Assembly (NCBI GenBank): GCA_964473285.1 | Contig: CAYYOI010000076.1 | Location: 1 to 5,698 of the forward strand | Length of the DNA stretch: 5,698 nt | Direction of reading: 5' to 3' | Origin: JBNJGT01 sp964473285 | GTDB lineage: Archaea; Nanobdellota; Nanobdellia; Woesearchaeales; JACJVW01 | Part shown: in pieces, positions 1 through 3,923 of the stretch | Layout of the letters: each line of letters starts with the position of its first letter | Numbering within the stretch: the first letter of the stretch is position 1 | Notes under the pieces: model-generated | Database searches by the model: none | The model's input: only the letters and a program-made list of their open reading frames with translations | Told to the model about the DNA's origin: nothing | Program-made: the position numbers and the translations under genes

Positions 1-52
1 TGGTATCCTACCATTTTAATATATATATTCTACTATTTTTTAGAAAAACTCG
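1..52 (+). repeat. Left arm of a 52-bp terminal inverted repeat
   Basis: The first 52 bases match the reverse complement of 5645-5696 at 49 of 52 positions. The differences are at arm positions 12 (C/T), 18 (A/G) and 27 (A/T), and positions 28-52 are identical. The arm is very AT-rich with an ATATATAT core. It holds two CTACYATTTT motifs beginning at bases 8 and 30, which is 22 bp or about two helical turns apart. A TTCTA/TAGAA stem with an 8-nt loop lies in the inner half. No coding potential is seen. The arm sits upstream of the 147-641 gene's own TATA box. Confidence 0.93.
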
Positions 53-111
53 CAGCCTTGTACAAATATCCAGTAAGTTCATCCAAATGGTTTTGACTGA
101 ATTCCTTGAAA

Positions 112-128
112 AAAAATATTTAAATCAA
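112..128 (+). promoter_or_regulatory. TATA box of the SLOG-like gene, leaderless start
   Basis: An A-rich stretch followed by TATTTAAAT (117-125) fits an archaeal BRE/TATA pair. Its centre is 26 nt upstream of the ATG at 147, so transcription should begin at or next to the start codon. This is the main reason to reject the upstream in-frame ATG at 87, which lies before the box. Bases 53-111 show no other recognisable element. Confidence 0.7.
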
Positions 129-146
129 TATCAATATTTATTTTGT

Positions 147-641
147 ATGAGAATTGGAATTATTGGGCCGAATCAATGTCCTCAATTAAAAGAATTGGAA
201 AGGAGGAAAAATAATCTTAGAGAAGTAGCAATAATCTTAGCAAACTTTGAGATTCTTTTGACTCCTGATAAGAACTCTTTATTGGAATTTTTAGGTAAAG
301 AATATTTAAGACATGGGGGAAAGAAAATATTTGAGGTTGTTCCATTGGATGATGATTTTGAAGAATATCTAAATGTTGATCTGGGTGAAATTATATCTTG
401 TGGAAAATGGGCTAACCAACCCTCAAAGTTTAATGAAGAATGTGATGTAATCTTCTGTATTGGTTATGGCGGTATGGTTATGGCTGAAATAGGTTTTTCC
501 AGATATTATAATCCTAAGAAGATTTATATTATAAATGAGTTTATTTCTCAAAAACTTCCCTTAGAGATAGGTTTAGATATAGAATATATTTATTTAGACG
601 AATTAGCTTCGATCGTAAAAAAATTAGAACATGCCGAATAA
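147..641 (+). CDS. Rossmann-like (SLOG/LOG-type) nucleotide-binding protein, putative
   Basis: This 164-aa soluble protein looks like a single Rossmann-type domain. It opens with a beta strand and glycine turn, MRIGIIGPNQ (residues 1-10). The most telling segment is CDVIFCIGYGGMVMAE (99-114), a hydrophobic strand running into a glycine loop and then a helix carrying Glu114. This resembles the GGxGTxxE loop of SLOG/LOG-superfamily proteins (DprA, lysine decarboxylase-like LOG, nucleoside deoxyribosyltransferase-like folds). Another strand, KKIYIIN, follows at about 124-130. Family proteins bind or hydrolyse nucleotides or nucleotide-derived ligands, but no substrate can be assigned here and the classic loop is imperfect. 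The start at 147 is chosen over 87 because the TATA box at 117-125 falls inside the longer frame and because the conserved fold starts at MRIG. Sampled G+C is near 30%, well below gltX or rpl21e, so recent acquisition is possible. It converges on the phosphoesterase gene with a 15-bp gap. Confidence 0.62.
   Translation: MRIGIIGPNQCPQLKELERRKNNLREVAIILANFEILLTPDKNSLLEFLGKEYLRHGGKKIFEVVPLDDDFEEYLNVDLGEIISCGKWANQPSKFNEECDVIFCIGYGGMVMAEIGFSRYYNPKKIYIINEFISQKLPLEIGLDIEYIYLDELASIVKKLEHAE
617..623 (-). terminator. T-tract terminator for the phosphoesterase gene
   Basis: A run of seven T on the minus strand lies about 34 nt past the stop codon at 657, inside the 3' end of the convergent gene. Archaeal RNA polymerase stops at oligo-T without needing a hairpin. 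No comparable T-run was found for the plus-strand gene ending at 641. Confidence 0.4.
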
Positions 642-656
642 TCTTAAGATCTGACC

Positions 657-1751
657 TTATCGCAGATGGTCTTCAAGGCGGATATTTCTGTAACTAACTA
701 CTCCATCCCCTACTGTCAGGATTCCTGTTTGGAAAGCATCCAGATGTCCAGAATTCCAAAACAGGTCAGTTACCTTCTCTCCTTCATGTACATGATTCCC
801 ATAACTGTCATTTGCTCTATGTCCACTTTCATGGAAATGTCCACTAACTGCTTTATTTATGCCTAGTTCTTCATAAAGTGATTTTAGGTCTTCGTTTCCC
901 CTGTTCTCCCGTCTGATCTCAACATTTGCTCCTAATTCAATATAATGTTTTGCTCCATCTAATTGAAGAACAGACCCTCCCTTCACAAGCCTTACATTTT
1001 CCACTTCCAGTGTTCTAAGTTTATCCAAAAAATCAAAATGATCCTCACCATAATTCTCTATAGCAACAAGGTTATTCCCTTTATAATCTCTTAGATGGTA
1101 TTCCTTGAATCCAAATTCAGTTATACCAAACTCAGCCGTATCAACTGCATGTTCAAGATTATCAAATTTTCTTGGGACATGACAAACAACAATGCTCTTA
1201 TCTGGATCAGTCACTAATCCCCGTAAATCATTCATGTTGGCATATTGCATTGCCCTCTTAGCGATCCCTTGCTTAATTGCACCGATATATTGGCCAAAGT
1301 TCTCAAATTGCATTAAACCTTTTTGAGTTTGAATATATCTTCCGCTTGGGATTTGTTCGTGATTCCCTATTTGATATTCTCCTCCACAAAAAAAATCTGA
1401 ACCTGGCAAGAAGATCAGGCTATGTCCTTTTTGATCTGCTTTTGGAGTTTTTGTTGCATCAATTAGATTTGAGTATTTTTCTGCGAAAGCATCCATAACT
1501 GGCCCGAAAGCAAGCAAAGTCTCATGGCTTCCTGGCTGGATATAAGCTTCAAGTCCACTTTTTCCAACTGAATCCAGAATAAAAGCTACATAATTTTGAC
1601 TATCTTCAAGACTTTTCTGATGATTCCCAATATCCCCGTTTATCAAAAGTTTTTCTGCACCTAACTTTTTCAAAATCTCAATTGTTACAGGAACTATTCC
1701 TGGATCTTGATGAACATCTGAGATTACCCCGTAATGAGTTTCATTCGCCAT
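657..1751 (-). CDS. Calcineurin-like metallophosphoesterase
   Basis: This 364-aa protein carries the full set of calcineurin-type metallophosphoesterase motifs in order: D12-x-H14 (SDVHQDP), GD40 in INGDIGN, GSH76E (a variant of GNHE with Ser for Asn), H191 in VVCHVP, and H305-x-H307 in SGHFHES. These residues hold a dinuclear metal centre that hydrolyses phosphomono- or diesters. The first half follows the beta-alpha-beta pattern of the family. About 100 residues of less conserved sequence (roughly 200-295) separate the H191 motif from GHFH, longer than in minimal members. No signal peptide or membrane segment is seen, so it is probably cytoplasmic. The substrate cannot be inferred. The start at 1751 is preferred to the ATG at 1790 because a TTTATAAA box (1774-1781) lies between them, 26 nt before 1751, and the phosphoesterase domain begins just after this Met. 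It is divergent from rpl21e and convergent with the 147-641 gene. Confidence 0.9.
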   Translation of the reverse strand: MANETHYGVISDVHQDPGIVPVTIEILKKLGAEKLLINGDIGNHQKSLEDSQNYVAFILDSVGKSGLEAYIQPGSHETLLAFGPVMDAFAEKYSNLIDATKTPKADQKGHSLIFLPGSDFFCGGEYQIGNHEQIPSGRYIQTQKGLMQFENFGQYIGAIKQGIAKRAMQYANMNDLRGLVTDPDKSIVVCHVPRKFDNLEHAVDTAEFGITEFGFKEYHLRDYKGNNLVAIENYGEDHFDFLDKLRTLEVENVRLVKGGSVLQLDGAKHYIELGANVEIRRENRGNEDLKSLYEELGINKAVSGHFHESGHRANDSYGNHVHEGEKVTDLFWNSGHLDAFQTGILTVGDGVVSYRNIRLEDHLR

Positions 1752-1772
1752 ATAAAGAGACAACTTATACTT

Positions 1773-1783
1773 GTTTATAAAGG
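1773..1783 (-). promoter_or_regulatory. TATA box of the phosphoesterase gene, leaderless start
   Basis: The minus strand reads CCTTTATAAAC here, with TTTATAAA at 1781-1774. The centre is about 26.5 nt before the ATG at 1751, the geometry of a leaderless archaeal transcript. The alternative ATG at 1790 lies upstream of the box and cannot be transcribed from it. Confidence 0.75.
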
Positions 1784-1791
1784 TTCCCATT

Positions 1792-1814
1792 TAGTAGTAA
1801 CTGTGTAGTAGTGA
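1792..1814. repeat. Paired direct repeat TAGTAGTRA upstream of the phosphoesterase promoter
   Basis: TAGTAGTAA (1792-1800) and TAGTAGTGA (1806-1814) are two near-identical 9-mers 14 bp apart, starting about 10 bp upstream of the phosphoesterase TATA box. A short inverted pair, TGTGT at 1802-1806 and ACACA at 1815-1819, overlaps them. They could form a regulator site. The length is short enough for coincidence, and no regulator gene is nearby. Confidence 0.35.
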
Positions 1815-1830
1815 ACACATATCCTGATAA

Positions 1831-1856
1831 TGCTTCTCTACGCTGTCTTGCTTCTC
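1831..1856. repeat. Paired direct repeat TGCTTCTC in the rpl21e/phosphoesterase spacer
   Basis: Two exact copies of TGCTTCTC (1831-1838 and 1849-1856) lie 18 bp apart in the 207-bp spacer between the divergent genes. Bases 1821-1920 are about 41% G+C, richer than the other spacers in this window. No tRNA, C/D-box or riboswitch signature was recognised, so the role is unknown. Confidence 0.3.
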
Positions 1857-1925
1857 CAGTTTTCCAGATTAAACCTCGCTATGGCATGTTACAACTTAAA
1901 TTGCCACAACACAAAACCAGAAAGA

Positions 1926-1937
1926 TTTTTAAATAAG
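1926..1937 (+). promoter_or_regulatory. TATA box of the rpl21e-rpoF operon
   Basis: TTTTTAAATAAG contains a TTTAAATA core (1928-1935) centred about 27.5 nt before the rpl21e ATG at 1959. This predicts a leaderless or nearly leaderless operon mRNA and excludes the in-frame ATGs at 1830, 1881 and 1941. Confidence 0.7.
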
Positions 1938-1958
1938 TTCATGTTCACAAGCAATGCA

Positions 1959-2249
1959 ATGGTTAAGCGAATTGGTACATTTGGATCAAAGACAAGGCAT
2001 AAGCTTCAGAAGTCACGCCGTGAGAAAGGCAAAATCCCACTTAGTCGCTATTTCCAGCAGTTTGCTGTTGGTGACCGCGTCACACTCAAAGTAGAACCAG
2101 CAGTCCAGCGCGGCATGTATTTTCCTCGCTTCCATGGAAAAGTTGGGACTGTTCATCAGAAGCGTGGTGCTTGTTATGAGGTTAAGATAAAGGATTTCAA
2201 CAAGCAAAAGACTGTGATTGTTCATCCAGTTCATCTGACGAGGTTATAA
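1959..2249 (+). CDS. rpl21e: Large ribosomal subunit protein eL21 (L21e)
   Basis: This 96-aa basic protein is the archaeal form of L21e, a component of the 50S subunit shared with eukaryotes and absent from bacteria. Recognisable segments are the start MVKRIGTFGSKTRHKL, the strand FAVGDRVTLKVEPAVQRGM, the family hallmark FPRFHGKVGTV (near residues 54-64), the RGACYEVKI strand, and the closing IVHPVHL. The SH3-like barrel typical of the family fits these strands. The length matches archaeal homologues, about 95-100 aa. The frame is open back to 1830, but the extra 43 residues do not resemble L21e, and the TATA box at 1928-1935 places the start at 1959. It is the first gene of an operon with rpoF, separated by only two bases. 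A high Lys/Arg content at the N-terminus is consistent with rRNA contact. Confidence 0.96.
   Translation: MVKRIGTFGSKTRHKLQKSRREKGKIPLSRYFQQFAVGDRVTLKVEPAVQRGMYFPRFHGKVGTVHQKRGACYEVKIKDFNKQKTVIVHPVHLTRL
2240..2244 (+). promoter_or_regulatory. Shine-Dalgarno site of rpoF
   Basis: GAGGT lies 7 nt before the rpoF ATG, inside the last codons of rpl21e. It complements the archaeal 16S 3' end. An SD site on the internal gene, while operon-leading genes look leaderless, is the usual archaeal arrangement. Confidence 0.7.
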
Positions 2250-2251
2250 TA

Positions 2252-2599
2252 ATGTCAAGACCTAATATCCTTGAAGAAAAACCTATCAGCCTGGTAGAAG
2301 TGAAGGCAGAATTAAAGAAGATCAAAAAAAGGGATGGAGATTATTCCTTTCGTGCAAACAAGACCGAAGAGTATCTGAACCATTTTGCAAACACTACCCA
2401 AAAAAAGGCAAAAGAGATTTACCAAGGCTTAAATGACCTCAACATTCCTCGATTCAAGGATGTCCACATAATAAAGATAATAGACCTTCTTCCTGATACT
2501 GTAGATGATGTCAAGGTTGCACTCCAGGGTTTTACTACACTTACGGTTTCCCAGGAGAACATGAAAAAGATTGCCAAGGTTGTCTCAGACAGTATGTGA
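2252..2599 (+). CDS. rpoF: DNA-directed RNA polymerase subunit F (Rpo4/Rpb4)
   Basis: This 115-aa protein matches archaeal Rpo4/RpoF, the partner of Rpo7 in the polymerase stalk that binds emerging RNA and helps initiation and termination. The N-terminal EEKPISLVEVKAEL segment (8-21) is typical of the tip domain that contacts Rpo7. Residues from about 35 to the end form the helical HRDC-like domain, with the diagnostic HIIKIIDLLPDTVDDVKVAL (72-91). The length agrees with characterised archaeal subunits of about 113-114 aa, so the gene is complete. It begins two bases after the rpl21e stop with a GAGGT site, so the two are almost certainly co-transcribed and translationally coupled. The rpl21e-rpoF pair is a conserved archaeal neighbourhood. 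The following 91 bp separate it from the convergent DUF655 gene. Confidence 0.95.
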   Translation: MSRPNILEEKPISLVEVKAELKKIKKRDGDYSFRANKTEEYLNHFANTTQKKAKEIYQGLNDLNIPRFKDVHIIKIIDLLPDTVDDVKVALQGFTTLTVSQENMKKIAKVVSDSM

Positions 2600-2667
2600 T
2601 TCTCGGCGGTTATACCCTTGAGTCAACACTTAAAACACCAGAAGACATATCACATATCTACAGCACT

Positions 2668-2674
2668 AAAAAAA
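2668..2674 (-). terminator. T7 terminator of the DUF655 gene
   Basis: The minus strand has TTTTTTT about 17 nt past the DUF655 stop codon, preceded by further T-rich sequence. This fits an archaeal oligo-T terminator. A 15-bp palindrome, AGAATAA-A-TTATTCT (2683-2697), straddles the stop codon just upstream. No strong T-run for the convergent rpl21e-rpoF mRNA was found; the nearest is T5 at 2712-2716 inside DUF655. Confidence 0.5.
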
Positions 2675-2690
2675 TATAATTTAGAATAAA

Positions 2691-3236
2691 TTATTCTGTG
2701 AACAATCGATATTTTTCTTTCCCTGAAATCTCTGAGATTATTCTCTTTATGATTGCCTTCTTTGGCTCAGGCATCAGTTTGATTCTCTTTCTTAGATCCT
2801 GAAAAGACTCAAAAGGCGCCTCTTCACGTTTATCAAGTATCTCCCACATATGCTTTTTTCCAAGTCCCGGCACAAGTTCAAGCTGATGCATCCTCATTGT
2901 TAAAGGTTGAGCTTTATTGAAGAACTCTACAAAACGCTTCTCTTCTTTTGTAACAATCTCTGCAATGATATATTCCATTTCAGATCTTGCAGTGGCTGTA
3001 AGTTTGTCTATATTAAGCCTTCCGCTTATATGGTGAATTTGGTCACGTTTGCCTTCTCCTATGTATATCTTGTCTCCTGGTTGTAGATTTATTCCTTTTT
3101 TTGGAACCAATTCCAAAAGTGCAAAATGCTGCTCGCCAAGTGCTTGTACAATAGGATTTTTCTTATGACTTGGACTATTGTCAAAAGGATACCCATTCGG
3201 TAAAAAATCCAAAACTACTGCGGTTTCTTCCTTCAT
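2691..3236 (-). CDS. DUF655 family archaeal RNA-binding protein (OB-like plus helix-hairpin-helix)
   Basis: This 181-aa protein fits the archaea-specific DUF655 family (structural type AF1531). The N-terminal half, about 5-75, is beta-rich: TAVVLDFLPNGYP opens it and GDKIYIGEGKRDQIHHI (54-70) is characteristic, consistent with an OB-like fold. The segment LTATARSEMEYIIAEIV (79-95) is a conserved helix. A helix-hairpin-helix motif follows, with LELVPGLGKKHMWEIL at 119-134, then FxDLRKRIKLMPEPKKAIIKRI. The family is assumed to bind nucleic acid, probably in ribosome or rRNA biology, because its gene usually sits between rpoF and the rRNA dimethyltransferase gene; the biochemical role is not settled. 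Here it is on the opposite strand, convergent with rpl21e-rpoF. It is the only transcription-unit start in the window with an apparent leader (about 30 nt) and a G-rich SD. The length is close to the family norm. Confidence 0.9.
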   Translation of the reverse strand: MKEETAVVLDFLPNGYPFDNSPSHKKNPIVQALGEQHFALLELVPKKGINLQPGDKIYIGEGKRDQIHHISGRLNIDKLTATARSEMEYIIAEIVTKEEKRFVEFFNKAQPLTMRMHQLELVPGLGKKHMWEILDKREEAPFESFQDLRKRIKLMPEPKKAIIKRIISEISGKEKYRLFTE

Positions 3237-3241
3237 TTGTG

Positions 3242-3247
3242 ACCCCC
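3242..3247 (-). promoter_or_regulatory. Shine-Dalgarno site of the DUF655 gene
   Basis: The minus strand reads GGGGGT five bases before the ATG at 3236. It can pair with the CCUCCA segment of the archaeal anti-SD over six bases with one G-U. This supports initiation at 3236 from a short-leadered mRNA. Confidence 0.55.
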
Positions 3248-3288
3248 CATACTTTCCACTAATTAAATCTAAAGTTAAGATAGCTCTT

Positions 3289-3297
3289 CTATATAAA
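3289..3297 (-). promoter_or_regulatory. TATA box of the DUF655 gene
   Basis: TTTATATAG on the minus strand is a near-ideal archaeal TATA box, centred about 57 nt upstream of the DUF655 ATG. With initiation about 25-27 nt downstream, the mRNA would carry a leader of about 30 nt containing the GGGGGT site. The box shares a 104-bp divergent spacer with the membrane-protein promoter. Confidence 0.65.
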
Positions 3298-3310
3298 TCT
3301 TTGTAAAAAT

Positions 3311-3320
3311 TCTTAAAAAC
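3311..3320 (+). promoter_or_regulatory. Putative TATA box of the small membrane protein gene
   Basis: TCTTAAAAAC, with TTAAAAA at 3313-3319, is centred 25 nt before the ATG at 3341 and preceded by an A-rich BRE-like stretch. It fits a leaderless start. The box is weaker than others here. Confidence 0.5.
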
Positions 3321-3340
3321 GTTCTATATCCTTAATCCAT

Positions 3341-3607
3341 ATGCTTAAATTATTAGGAATCTTCGACCTTTTCATAGGCGTGGTTGTCTTATTCTGGGTC
3401 TTATTTCCCACTCAATTCCTTATTTACATTGCACTATATCTCCTTTTCAAAGGTTTCACTTTTGCCTTTTTTGGTGACATGCTTAGCTGGTTAGATGTAG
3501 TAATAGGTCTTTATATGATACTTCTCACATTTGAGATATCATTCGGTCTGGTAACTATCCTGAGTGTTATCTATCTACTTCAGAAAGGTCTTTTCAGTCT
3601 GATTTGA
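3341..3607 (+). CDS. Small membrane protein with an internal duplication (DUF308/HdeD-like repeat possible)
   Basis: This 88-aa, very hydrophobic protein probably crosses the membrane three or four times. It consists of two similar halves. Residues 5-44 contain LxxFDxxIG...YLLFKGF and residues 48-88 contain LxxLDxxIG...YLLQKGL. D9/G13 align with D52/G56, and Y33-L-L/K37-G38 align with Y78-L-L/K82-G83, with two extra residues in the second half. Paired repeats of the form xxGxx...P...LLxKGxx recall the DUF308/HdeD group of small membrane proteins, but the match is loose and no function is claimed. No signal peptide, catalytic residue or cysteine is present. A TATA box 25 nt upstream supports the start. 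The gene is divergent from DUF655, and its last 14 bp overlap the 3' end of the convergent 97-aa gene. Confidence 0.72.
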   Translation: MLKLLGIFDLFIGVVVLFWVLFPTQFLIYIALYLLFKGFTFAFFGDMLSWLDVVIGLYMILLTFEISFGLVTILSVIYLLQKGLFSLI

Positions 3608-3887
3608 CTTGTACTCCTGTTATATTGACATGACCTTCAAGGACATCAATCTCCACTTCCTTCAAGTCATTCACTACTAGGTCGTTCCCTTCTAATAGAT
3701 ATTTCAGATCAAGCCCTTTTATGATTACCTTATGGGTTTGTGGAAAATCAAGCATCTTTTTTGGTACTTCTCCAGAAGTATGCGGGTTATTATGGTCAAA
3801 GAGATGCACAAAACAAGGATGTGCCTCGTCGGTCTCTTTCTCACGTTTTTTCCTGCCGATTATGATGCTTTTTGTTTTGTAGTTCAT
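3594..3887 (-). CDS. Hypothetical 97-aa protein downstream of gltX
   Basis: I do not recognise this protein. The first 20 residues are strongly basic (IIIGRKKREKE). The middle is histidine-rich, with H23, H28, H32 and H36 plus Cys25 in HPCFVHLFDHNNPH. The C-terminal half (50-97) is a run of short alternating strands (HKVIIKGLDLKYL, DLVVNDLKEVEIDV, HVNITGVQV), suggesting a small beta-sandwich or barrel. The His/Cys cluster could bind metal, though that is speculation. It lies 36 bp downstream of gltX on the same strand but has its own TTTATAAA box 27.5 nt before the ATG, so it may be transcribed independently or by read-through. The promoter geometry and codon-like composition support it being real. 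The stop overlaps the end of the convergent membrane-protein gene by 14 bp. Confidence 0.65.
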   Translation of the reverse strand: MNYKTKSIIIGRKKREKETDEAHPCFVHLFDHNNPHTSGEVPKKMLDFPQTHKVIIKGLDLKYLLEGNDLVVNDLKEVEIDVLEGHVNITGVQVKSD

Positions 3888-3909
3888 TATCTCGCAAAAA
3901 TATTCCCTT

Positions 3910-3919
3910 CTTTATAAAG
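3910..3919 (-). promoter_or_regulatory. TATA box of the 97-aa gene
   Basis: CTTTATAAAG is a perfect palindromic TATA box immediately after the gltX stop, centred about 27.5 nt before the ATG at 3887. It indicates a leaderless transcript separate from gltX. A T5 run on the minus strand at 3900-3896 just beyond it could weakly terminate gltX. Confidence 0.65.
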
Positions 3920-3923
3920 TTAA

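Noticed and set aside
8..41. CRISPR-like repeat unit in the repeat arm
   Set aside because: Only two 10-bp motifs per arm with short AT spacers; there is no array, leader or cas gene.
1277..1498. Plus-strand open frame inside the phosphoesterase gene
   Set aside because: It is an antisense shadow of a well-supported gene, with no promoter or SD signal. The same applies to open frames at 666-866, 2013-2234, 3732-3917, 3872-4063, 4186-4428, 4567-4764 and 5458-5664.
1784..1925. tRNA, C/D-box RNA or riboswitch in the longest spacer
   Set aside because: No T-arm consensus with a pairing stem, no RTGATGA/CTGA box set and no aptamer-like pattern was found on either strand.
1830..1958. 43-residue N-terminal extension of L21e
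   Set aside because: The region contains the operon TATA box, and L21e homologues start at the MVKR segment. The hydrophobic look comes from pyrimidine-rich spacer DNA.
2596..2679. A 27-codon frame beginning GTG that overlaps the rpoF stop, possibly a frameshifted C-terminal tail of RpoF
   Set aside because: RpoF is already full length and ends as homologues do. The tail has no recognisable match, so a chance open frame is likelier than a frameshift.
2683..2697. Palindrome AGAATAA-A-TTATTCT as a bidirectional hairpin terminator
   Set aside because: The stem is only AT pairs and archaeal termination does not need hairpins. The adjacent T7 run is the better candidate for the minus strand, so the palindrome is mentioned only as context.
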